DNA from: JBNJFY01 sp051747265
GTDB taxonomy: Bacteria; Bacteroidota; Rhodothermia; Balneolales; Balneolaceae
Direction of reading: 5' to 3'
DNA: 64,000 nt
NCBI GenBank assembly: GCA_051747265.1
Contig: JBNJFY010000001.1
Span: 806,001 to 870,000, forward strand
The notes beneath the pieces are model-generated. The model was given only the letters and a program-made list of their open reading frames with translations, made no database searches and had not been told where the DNA came from. Every line of letters begins with the position of its first letter. Positions within the stretch are counted from its first letter, which is position 1. The translations under genes were made by a program, and so were the position numbers. Below, piece after piece: positions 9,932 to 18,300 of this stretch.

Positions 9932-10429
9932 TTATCGATTTCGAAATTTTGCGCCAGGCATCGTACGAGGGGCTCTCGGTGGTGGTCCACCCGTTACGTT
10001 TAATATGCGCTGAAGTACCATCTCTTGTTGCTGGGGCGTCAGAAATACCGAGGCCGAATCCAACATCCCAAACGCCTCGCGTGCAATAGTTAACCGCTGT
10101 TCGGAAATAGTTTGCAGAATGGAATCCACACGTTGATTATCGTCCGATTTCCATGCTTGATACAACGCTTGTTGCTGGTTTTGCAGCTCTTTATGGAGCG
10201 GTCCCGTTCGGCTGCGAAATTTCATCATCGTCTCATGTAACCGACGCCGCGTCTGGGAAGATAACTGATCGGCCCTGGGGGAACTTCTATCTCGCATCAT
10301 GGAGCGCTCCTGTGGATGCGGACCAACTGTATCACGGATCTGTTTCAGTCGCCAACCCATAAATACCGTACTGGTACCCAATACCCCTACCAAGAAGATT
10401 AAAACTGCTATCACCCATTTCATTTTCAT
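9932..10429 (-). CDS. Membrane-anchored periplasmic protein, Spy/CpxP-like metal-resistance family
   Basis: An upstream in-frame start exists at 10474, but ATG at 10429 is preceded by GGAG and starts directly at the hydrophobic helix (KWVIAVLIFLVGVL), giving 165 aa. After the N-terminal anchor the protein is charged and helical, with Gln- and Arg-rich segments and an LTPQQQE motif near the C-terminus, as in small periplasmic heavy-metal-sensor/Spy-like proteins. It lies 4 nt downstream of the anti-sigma stop, so it is the third gene of a sigma/anti-sigma operon. By analogy with CnrYXH and ZraP-type systems it may sense metal or envelope stress and tune the anti-sigma factor; that role is inference. 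Confidence 0.7.
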   Translation of the reverse strand: MKMKWVIAVLIFLVGVLGTSTVFMGWRLKQIRDTVGPHPQERSMMRDRSSPRADQLSSQTRRRLHETMMKFRSRTGPLHKELQNQQQALYQAWKSDDNQRVDSILQTISEQRLTIAREAFGMLDSASVFLTPQQQEMVLQRILNVTGGPPPRAPRTMPGAKFRNR

Positions 10430-10433
10430 CGTC

Positions 10434-10979
10434 TTACTCCTTCTCCGGTGTATTTTGTGGTAACGTTTCGCCATTTCTGTTCCAGTCTACCTGGGAATCT
10501 ATCCACTGCTGGTTTACGGCTTGCTGAAATGAGGACCAATACGCATCAGACTCATTCATTACGGACTCAGTACCTACCGATTCCATGATAACCGCGGTCC
10601 ACTGATTGGTAACCACTCCACCGGCAATCAATCCTGCCACCAACCACATAGCTGCTACTGCCCAAAAGGCAGAGCGATTTGTGGTAGTCGTTTCGGACAA
10701 TATCTTGCCATCCTTTCGCCGCAGAAGCTGATCCCAATTCCCCAACCGATCCGGGTGGATATGGGGTAGTATGGATCGGCGTTCTTTCGCGGTTTGATCC
10801 GCATACATGGTACGTAGCAATTGCTCATAGTTGGCGCACGAAGCACATTTTCCCAGATGACTGGATACTCGTTGCTCTTGCTCCCCATTTAACGAATCAT
10901 CCGCGGGATTGACGAATGGCGGCAGGTGATCTTGCACCCATTCATGTTCTCTGTTGGTGTCCGGTGAATAATTTCTCAT
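10434..10979 (-). CDS. Anti-sigma factor with zf-HC2 zinc finger and one membrane helix
   Basis: The N-terminal half carries the zf-HC2 pattern as HLGKCASC (His-x3-Cys-x2-Cys), which binds zinc and holds ECF sigma factors. A single transmembrane helix (AVAAMWLVAGLIAGGVV) follows, then a periplasmic tail of about 60 residues. The ATG at 10979 overlaps the sigma-factor stop as ATGA, arguing for translational coupling; an in-frame ATG at 10991 is the alternative. Sigma, anti-sigma and Spy-like genes are tightly packed, so this protein almost certainly controls the sigma factor encoded next to it. Confidence 0.85.
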   Translation of the reverse strand: MRNYSPDTNREHEWVQDHLPPFVNPADDSLNGEQEQRVSSHLGKCASCANYEQLLRTMYADQTAKERRSILPHIHPDRLGNWDQLLRRKDGKILSETTTTNRSAFWAVAAMWLVAGLIAGGVVTNQWTAVIMESVGTESVMNESDAYWSSFQQAVNQQWIDSQVDWNRNGETLPQNTPEKE

Positions 10980-11536
10980 CGTTCGGCCCATTCTTTTAGG
11001 TCCATAGCTAATTGTTTTTTCGCTCGATGGATCCGGCTCTCCACGGCGGATACACTGAGGCCCAATTCATCGGCAATCTCTTGGTTGCCCCACCCCTCAT
11101 ATCGCTGTAACACTAATGGCACTCGGTAGGATTCTTTCAAACGGGTAATCGCCTTCCAAATACGCTGCTCCATCTCCTTGCGCTCCAACTGGTGATCGGC
11201 ACGTTCCTCAATTCCCGGATCCTGACCGCCCTGTTTTTGATGTTCGCGCTGAAATAGATCCTGAACCGGTCGTTCCAACATATTCATCCATCGATACCGT
11301 TTTTCCCGCTTCAGGGTGTTGATGATATGATTTACCGCTATCCGATACAGCCAGGTATAGGGCTGGGCCCGCCCATCATACTGATGTTGCTTCTCACTAG
11401 CTATGATGAACGCATCCTGCATCATATCCTCAGCCATCATTTTATCTCCGGTAAACCGATAGGCCACATTAAGTATGCGCGAGGCATACCGCTCATACAA
11501 AGTAGCGATGTCCAACCCATCCGGTTCTCGATTCAT
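10976..11536 (-). CDS. ECF-type RNA polymerase sigma factor
   Basis: This 186-aa protein has sigma-70 region 2 (RILNVAYRFTGDKMMAEDMM, then QDAF, for core binding and -10 recognition) and a C-terminal region 4 helix-turn-helix (NQEIADELGLSVSAVESRIH) for -35 recognition. Regions 1 and 3 are absent, as expected for an ECF factor. It is first in a three-gene operon with its anti-sigma factor and a small periplasmic protein. ECF factors often activate their own promoter; the upstream stretch (11537-11690) is not long enough in recognisable motifs for me to call one. Confidence 0.93.
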   Translation of the reverse strand: MNREPDGLDIATLYERYASRILNVAYRFTGDKMMAEDMMQDAFIIASEKQHQYDGRAQPYTWLYRIAVNHIINTLKREKRYRWMNMLERPVQDLFQREHQKQGGQDPGIEERADHQLERKEMEQRIWKAITRLKESYRVPLVLQRYEGWGNQEIADELGLSVSAVESRIHRAKKQLAMDLKEWAER

Positions 11537-11793
11537 GCTATTACCATTTCGGGATGATCACTGATCTAACATTACGGTAGTTAATATCAGTTATCTATTA
11601 GACAATTAATGACCGTCATTCTTGCAAATTAATTTACAGCCTGCTTTTATATCTGGAATTCTACCCCATAACGCTCAACCAAAAGTTACCCCGTAGGTCG
11701 GGCAGCTTGACTAATTAGACAATTCCAGAGCGATATTCAGACTGATCAATTAGTAGGGTACTAGGGGCGCTATCAACCATTTACAAACACCCC

Positions 11794-12008
11794 GTAGGTC
11801 GGGCTGCCAGCCCGACTGTTTGGTCCACAGCAATCAGTCATCCACTACAATTTATTAGAAATAACCACCAGAAAACGTCAGTCAGCTGGTCCCACGCTTT
11901 CTTACTTCTAGTGACTAGCCATATAGCTCCAAACAAAGTCTATATAACATTAACAGATCAAAGCTGGTAAATGCTGGTTTCAATCGTCGGGCAAGCTGCC
12001 CGACCTAC
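11794..12008. repeat. REP pair (inverted) in spacer A
   Basis: GTAG followed by the palindrome GTCGGGCTGCCAGCCCGAC lies at 11794-11816. A related copy in opposite orientation, GTCGGGCAAGCTGCCCGAC then CTAC, lies at 11986-12008. A hairpin with a 5' GTAG foot is the form recognised by REP-associated tyrosine transposases; two such copies in inverted orientation form a BIME-like pair. A degenerate half copy is at 11693-11711. No transposase gene is in the window. Confidence 0.8.
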
Positions 12009-12129
12009 AGGGTGCGAAACAAAACCCAAGCCATTATTTTCATATCGATGAAATAATTTTCACATAATCTCTCAGCATTTATTAGTCTAATTAATTCAGG
12101 CAAAACCAATAAAATAGAGGGAAACAGCA

Positions 12130-12375
12130 ATGGCATCATTTATTTTGGGCGTAGGGGCAGGCATGATCGTCACTTCATTATTAATCTGGGTGGGAGTCTT
12201 AAAGTCTACCTTATCTCCCATAAAAAAACGTGCTCAATATCTATTCATTATGGGACTGATAGCAATTGCCATATCACTAGTTATGGACTGGAGTTCGTTG
12301 GTTAAAGGGTTCAATGAAGGCTACCAAGACACTAATCACGAGCAACATTCCAGCGTAATCACCCAACGACCGTAA
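12130..12375 (+). CDS. Small two-helix membrane protein, copy 1 of a tandem pair
   Basis: The 81-aa product has two hydrophobic segments (about 3-24 and 37-54) around a basic loop SPIKKRAQ, and a hydrophilic tail ending SSVITQRP. AGAGGGAAA lies just upstream of the ATG as ribosome-binding site. I do not recognise the family. The adjacent copy keeps the same length, loop and tail with about 80 percent identity, so both copies appear to be under selection as proteins. The conserved GFNEGYQ suggests a functional soluble end. Function unknown. Confidence 0.8.
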   Translation: MASFILGVGAGMIVTSLLIWVGVLKSTLSPIKKRAQYLFIMGLIAIAISLVMDWSSLVKGFNEGYQDTNHEQHSSVITQRP

Positions 12376-12488
12376 GCTGATTACCCCAAAATTCCGGCAG
12401 CTTGACTAATTAGACAATTCCAGAGCGATATTCAGACTGATCAATTAGTAGGGTACTAGGGGCGCTATCAACCATTTACAAATACCCC

Positions 12489-12703
12489 GTAGGTCGGGCT
12501 GCCAGCCCGACTGTTTGGTCCACAGCAATCAGTCATCCACTACAATTTATTAGAAATAACCACCAGAAAACGTCAGCCAGCTGGTCCCACGCTTTCTTAC
12601 TTCTTGTGATTAGCCATATAGCTCCAAACAAAGTCTATGTAACGTTAACAGATCAAAGCTGGTAAATGCTGGTTTCAATCGTCGGGCAAGCTGCCCGACC
12701 TAC
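12489..12703. repeat. REP pair (inverted) in spacer B
   Basis: The same two palindromes as in spacer A: forward copy 12489-12511, reverse copy 12681-12703, with the same 169-bp interval. Both keep the GTAG foot and perfect stems. Confidence 0.8.
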
Positions 12704-12825
12704 AGGGTGCGAAACAAAACCCAAGCCATCATTTTCATACTGATAAAATAATTTTCACATAATCTCTCAGCATTTATTAGTCTTAAAAACCCATAGCAAC
12801 ATCAATAAAAAAGAGGGAAACCGAA

Positions 12826-13071
12826 ATGGCATCGTTTGTTCTGGGCGTCGGAGTTGGAATGATCATCACTTCATTGTTAATGTGGGCGGGCGTCGTAAAA
12901 TCTACCTTATCTCCCATAAAACTACGTGCTCGCTATCTATTTATAATGGGGCTCTTGGCAATTGCCGTATCACTAGCCATGGATTGGGATTCTTTGGTTA
13001 AAGGTTTTAACGAAGGATACCAAGAGACGAAGCAAGAGCAACATTCCAGCGTAATCACCCAGCGACCGTAA
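12826..13071 (+). CDS. Small two-helix membrane protein, copy 2 of a tandem pair
   Basis: This 81-aa paralogue of the upstream copy has the same two helices, a slightly different loop (SPIKLRAR) and the same ITQRP end. AAGAGGGAAA precedes the ATG. Many differences from copy 1 are silent or conservative, indicating that both reading frames have been maintained since the duplication. It faces the POT transporter gene across a shared terminator. Family and function are not recognised. Confidence 0.8.
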   Translation: MASFVLGVGVGMIITSLLMWAGVVKSTLSPIKLRARYLFIMGLLAIAVSLAMDWDSLVKGFNEGYQETKQEQHSSVITQRP

Positions 13072-13184
13072 GCTGATTACCCCAAAATTCCGGCAGCTTG
13101 ACTAATTAGACAATTCCAGAGCGATATTCAGACTGATCAATTAGTAGGGTACTAGGAACGCTATCAACTATTTACAAATACCCC

Positions 13185-13399
13185 GTAGGTCGGGCTGCCA
13201 GCCCGACTGTTTGGTCCACAGCAATCAGTCATCCACTACAATTTATTAGAAATAACCACCAGAAAACGTCAGTCAGCTGGTCCCACGCTTTCTTACTTCT
13301 AGTGACTAGCCATATAGCTCCAAACAAAGTCTATATAACATTAACAGATCAAAGCTGGTAAATGCTGGTTTCAATCGTCGGGCAAGCTGCCCGACCTAC
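13185..13399. repeat. REP pair (inverted) in spacer C
   Basis: Third copy of the REP pair, forward 13185-13207 and reverse 13377-13399. The repeat identity stops at 13409, directly before the terminator of the convergent transporter gene. Confidence 0.8.
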
Positions 13400-13413
13400 A
13401 GGGTGCGAAATAC

Positions 13414-13444
13414 AAAAAGGCCCGAGAAATGAATCCCGGGCCTT
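13414..13444 (-). terminator. Intrinsic terminator of the POT transporter gene
   Basis: On the minus strand the stem AAGGCCCG/CGGGCCTT is followed by a run of T residues. It lies 30 nt past the transporter stop and could also act for the plus-strand small genes, since an A/T tract is present on both sides. Confidence 0.8.
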
Positions 13445-13473
13445 TAAATTCAATACAATCCAGTAATGGGCTA

Positions 13474-14991
13474 TTATTCTACATCGCCCATCAGCTTCTT
13501 CACTGGAGGCGCAGCCAGCAAGGCAATCACCCCACCGCCACCAACGATCATAGCCACCCACCAGAATAGATTGGTTGGCGCCAGCGTTTCCAGCTGACCG
13601 GCCATGAGTCCGGCAAACAGGTTGCCAACCGCGGCGGCGACAAACCAGATACCCATCATTTGACTAACCCGAGACTTGGGCGCGAGCTTAGTCATTGAGG
13701 ATAATCCGACCGGCGACAAGCAAAGCTCACCAGCAGTGTGCAAGAAGTAGGTCACAATCAACCAAGCGGGTGTAACCGGATTTTCAACGGTAGCATGTGC
13801 CGCGCCCCAAGAGAGCACGAAAAATCCAGCCGCCAATCCAAACAGACCCAAACCAAATTTCACCGGAATTGAAGGGTTCGCGTTGCGACTGGCCAACCAG
13901 GTCCACAACCACCCGAAAATCGGAGCGAACACAACAATAAAAAACGGGTTAATCAACTGCAGTGTACTAGCCGGAGCCTCCCAACCCATAATCACGCGGT
14001 CAGTCAGATCTTTAGCGAATAGGTTCAAGGAAGATCCCGCTTGCTCAAAACCACTCCAGAATAAAGCGGCCAACAGGAACAACCAGAAAATTACACCCAG
14101 CTTTTTCTGTTCTTCCTTGGTATGACCACCGAAGAAGATGATATACGCAAAGAACAACACGGTAATAGCTACGGCCAATCCACCCAGTCCACTAGCCAAC
14201 TGCTCCAGAGAAATGGAGATTACTCCCGAGCTCATCATGAATACAAAAATTACGGTCGCCGCGGCTACCGCTGATAAAATGCCATAGAACTTACGGCTTC
14301 GAGCCGACAACTCTTCCTGGGTATCATCAACCTTCAACTCACCGGCGCTGCCCAAAAATTTAAATCCGTAACGATAGGAAATCAGTCCCAGCAACATACC
14401 AAAACCGGCCAGCGAAAATCCCCAGTGCCAGTTATATCCTTCACCTAACAGTCCACAAAGGAAAGGACCTAAAATGGCGCCCAGGTTAATCCCCATATAG
14501 AAAATGGAAAAACCGGCATCGCGTCGGGCTCCGCCCTCTGGGTACAGATCGCCAACCATTGAACTGACGTTAGGCTTCAACAGTCCCGTACCAATCACAA
14601 TTAATCCCAGACCAATGTAAAAGAAAGTAGTCGTGGGAATAGCCATGCTGAAGTGACCGGCCGCGATAATGACCCCGCCTACAAAAACGGCTTTACGCTG
14701 TCCCCACAACTGATCGGCAATCCATCCACCGGGTAGCGACAATACATAAACAAAGAAGGTATATAAGCCGTAAATGGCGGTTGCTTTACCCACGCTAAAA
14801 CCCAAGCCCGGGTTGTTGGTAAAGGTTTCAGCCGTCATAAACAGTACCAAGAGCGCACGCATCCCATAATAACTGAAACGCTCCCATAGCTCAGTGAAAA
14901 ACAACGTGGCCAACCCCTTTGGGTGACCAAAAAAACTTGTATCCAAGGCAGCCGCTTCCGCTCCCTGAGACATCCCTGATTGATCAGACAT
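13474..14991 (-). CDS. POT/PTR-family proton-coupled peptide transporter
   Basis: This 505-aa protein carries the family signature ELWERFSYYGMRALL near residue 35 (the ExxERFxYYG proton-coupling motif) and about 14 hydrophobic segments, the usual bacterial POT length. A second family hallmark, FSIFYMGINLGAILGP, is at about residues 162-177. It should import di- and tripeptides with protons across the inner membrane. It starts at an ATG and ends in its own terminator, so it is probably monocistronic. With several peptidases and hut genes in the window it fits a peptide-scavenging lifestyle (inference). Confidence 0.93.
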   Translation of the reverse strand: MSDQSGMSQGAEAAALDTSFFGHPKGLATLFFTELWERFSYYGMRALLVLFMTAETFTNNPGLGFSVGKATAIYGLYTFFVYVLSLPGGWIADQLWGQRKAVFVGGVIIAAGHFSMAIPTTTFFYIGLGLIVIGTGLLKPNVSSMVGDLYPEGGARRDAGFSIFYMGINLGAILGPFLCGLLGEGYNWHWGFSLAGFGMLLGLISYRYGFKFLGSAGELKVDDTQEELSARSRKFYGILSAVAAATVIFVFMMSSGVISISLEQLASGLGGLAVAITVLFFAYIIFFGGHTKEEQKKLGVIFWLFLLAALFWSGFEQAGSSLNLFAKDLTDRVIMGWEAPASTLQLINPFFIVVFAPIFGWLWTWLASRNANPSIPVKFGLGLFGLAAGFFVLSWGAAHATVENPVTPAWLIVTYFLHTAGELCLSPVGLSSMTKLAPKSRVSQMMGIWFVAAAVGNLFAGLMAGQLETLAPTNLFWWVAMIVGGGGVIALLAAPPVKKLMGDVE

Positions 14992-15325
14992 AAATGCTTC
15001 CGATTAATTTCTTAAGTGATAACCACACTTTGGCTAACTAATTAATGCCGTGCATGATAACTAACCGCCTCTTGTTGTTCAAGTTTAGAGTGATCTAATG
15101 TCATAAAAAGTAGTCATACCCCTAACAAAACGAATGCCCCCTTGTATTTCTCATTATAATGCCCTAAGCAGTTCGCTTCTTACCCGATCAGACCATATAT
15201 TCCTACTAGCAAGTAATCGATTTCCTACAGTTTGTTTCTCACTTGCCGATAATTATGTAGGAAAGCAGCTTAGACTTAGGGGGTTGTGACGCTGTTGATT
15301 ATTTGAAAACTGCAGAGGTATTACT
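14992..15325. other. Divergent intergenic region between transporter and giant secreted protein
   Basis: This 334-bp region must hold the promoters of both flanking genes, which point away from each other. I see no convincing -35/-10 or TAnnTTTG box, no palindromic repeat and no small gene. Confidence 0.5.
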
Positions 15326-18300
15326 ATGAAACGACTACTATCCGCGTTATTCGCCACGCTATTCCTATCTATGATTGCCGTTCCGGCCTGGGCACAAGTT
15401 ACCGTTACGCCGGATAAGGAAAATCACTACGGGCGTTATCAATTCGAGGGATCAATCCGCGATGTTAGCAATTTCGAGCTGTTTTTTAGCATCGATCCAT
15501 CCATAAAAGCCGGTCAAAACTCACTGATTCTTACCGTCCCGGATGCCATTGGAATACCCAATTCTATTAGTCCAGAACATATCCAGGTTCGTGGTACGGA
15601 TGGTTCCGGTAATACCAACATCTCCCCAGTCAGCTCCACGGTTAACATTACCAACAATGGTGACGGCACTTACGATATTTCTTTTGTATCACCGGTTAAT
15701 ATTGGGGAAGGTCAAGACTTTGAGATCATCTTTGCCAAAGAGGCCCAGCTTCGAAATCCGGCTACTGGGCCAACCTATTCGGTTGATTTCACCACTGACA
15801 ATCCTGATGGCAACAATTCAACCCTAGGCAATTTTACCACCTCTGCAAACGACTCTCAAATTTCGCAGCCTAGTGTTAGTGTCAATCCAGCTTACAAAGG
15901 ATTTTCCTCCAATTACACCTTCAATTTCACCACGGGTCCGGGTGGCTACATGGCGGACGGCGAAACTATCACCGTAACCTTCCCGGCAGGTACAACCGTA
16001 CCTAATGGCACACTATCTAACTCTGGTGCTTCTATAAATGGAACTAATGCTTCTGCCATACAGGGTAACTCAAGTTCTCGCACCCTCACCTTTACTACGC
16101 CGGAAATAATTGACAATACAGAAAACGTAACACTTAATATCACCTCGGCTTTAGGTGTAGAAAATGCCAATTCAGCAGGGACTTATACGGTTGATATTAA
16201 TACTAGTATAGAGACCACCAATGTCACTTCTAGCAGCTATGATATCATTGGCTTGGATGAAATCTCTATTCCCAATATCAGTCTTTTGAATAGCAACGGA
16301 TCTCTACCAGCTAATACGGTTAACACTACAGCAGAGTATCGAGTCAGCTTCCGTTTGGGAACCAATGAAGATAACCAGCTGGCTACCGGCGATTTGATAG
16401 AAATCACGTTCCCTAATGGGACTTATGTACCCAGCACTATAGATGCTACAGATATTCAAATTAGTTCTGACCTCGTAGACAATCCACAATCGGTCTCGGT
16501 CTCTGGTAATACCGTTACCTTAACTGTGCCCTACCCGATAGGCATAACTGATGAAGTTACTATCAAATTTTCCGAAGGCATTGGCATTCTTAACCCTCCC
16601 TCTCCTTCTGGCTATGCCATTGATCTGGTAACCAAAGATGGTACAACCTCTGCGGTTAAAGATAATGTTACTTCCAACAGCTATTACCTAACTGATCCTC
16701 CCAGCAGTTTGGATGTAGGCACGGTTACCTTATCAGACGATAATGCCAATGCTAATTCTGACTATGACATTGATGTGGTTACCGGCCAATACGGCCGTTT
16801 GGTAGGCGGCATCAGTACTATTACCGTTGATTTCCCCACTGGAACCGATTTATCGGCAGTCAATGGTGTTCAAGTTGCAGGTACCACTATTAATTCGGCA
16901 GATTACTCGATCACATCGTCCCGATTATCTATTACGCTACCTAGCAGCTTTCCAACCATCGCCAACTCGGATCCGTTTACTATATCTGTTGCCAATGCAC
17001 AAAACCCTAATCAATCTTCTTATACACTGGGCGTATTTACCAGCTCCGAAGGTGATACCCAGCAGTCTGAGCAATATCTGATTGGCGCTACCAATATTAC
17101 TGGCTTAACCTCATCGGTAGGAACCAATGTTGTTAATAACACCTCCTCCTTTAGCTTCTCTTTCACCAATACTTCTGAGCTTTCTTATAAATCTAACCCG
17201 GTTTTCTCCTTCCCCATCACGCCAGCGGTATTTGATTACATCCGCGTAGTCTTTCCAGAAGGGACCGTAGTGCCCTCTGGTATTACCACTGGTGATCTCT
17301 CACTAACCGTAGATGGCGGGAATTATCCGATTGACAAAGTAGAAACCAATGGATCTAACCGAATACTCGATGTCTATATCGATGACAGCGGAAATGGAGC
17401 TAATCAAGATGGTGATATAGCGGCTAATTCATCAATATCTGTAACCATTAATAACAGCGCCGGAATCACCCATCCACCGGTTCCAACTAATACGTATAAA
17501 TTAAAAGTATACACCTCTCAAGATCTTAAAGCCGTTGAAGGCCCGACCTACACCTTAAATTCCAATGCCACTTCCGTAGTAGCCCAAACCGCGACTGCTA
17601 CACCCAATGTAGTTGGTAATGGCAATACGGTTGCCGCCAAGTATATCGTACCCTTTTCCACCGGGCAGTTTGGTAAACTCCAAGGCGGTATCGCGGCGGG
17701 ATCCAATACCATGACTGTGGAATTTCCCGGCGAAGTTGTTGTGCCTGGGTCTATCGATCCATCTGCCGTAAAATTGGACGGAGCGGGGGTTGCCAACGTT
17801 TCCGTTAGTGGTCAGGAAGTAACTATCACTGTTCCCGATGGGTTGACTATTGATGGCAATCAACAGGGCAACAGTGAGCAAAGTGTCATTGAATTCCTAG
17901 AAGGAGCCGGAATTGAAAACGGGGATGAATTCGCCAACATTACGGGTAGTTCCATCGATGTGGACGTGCGAGTAAAGACCGATGCGGAGAGTACTTACTC
18001 CACAGAAACCGGCAACTTGACCCTTATCAAGCAATCTGAACTCACGCTGACTCAAGTCATTTTATCCGCTGATGAAAAGAATGCCAATTCCGCCTACACC
18101 ATTAAATTCCGCTTAGGCTCCAGCGGAGCCCTATCCGGCGGTGATAAAATGCGCGTTTCTTTCCCGGCCGGAACTACGGTGCCCTCATTCCCTACATCGT
18201 ATGCGCTAATCGACGGTGGTAACCCCGCTAATGTATCGGTATCCGGAACGGACGTCACCCTTACGCTGGATGCTGGACAAACATTGAATACGGACACCGA

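Larger units (their letters stand above)
11703..13409. repeat. Tandem repeat, 2.45 copies of a 695-bp unit
   Basis: Unit A is 11703-12397, unit B 12398-13093 and partial unit C 13094-13409; each begins CAGCTTGACTAATTAG. Units A and B each hold one 81-aa gene and a noncoding spacer; C has only the spacer. By eye the spacers differ at only a handful of positions, and at the visible sites A and C agree against B. The two genes differ at roughly 18 percent of positions. The near-identical tract begins in the last 40 or so bases of each gene and ends just before the next ribosome-binding site. Each spacer holds a pair of inverted REP palindromes. Confidence 0.92.
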
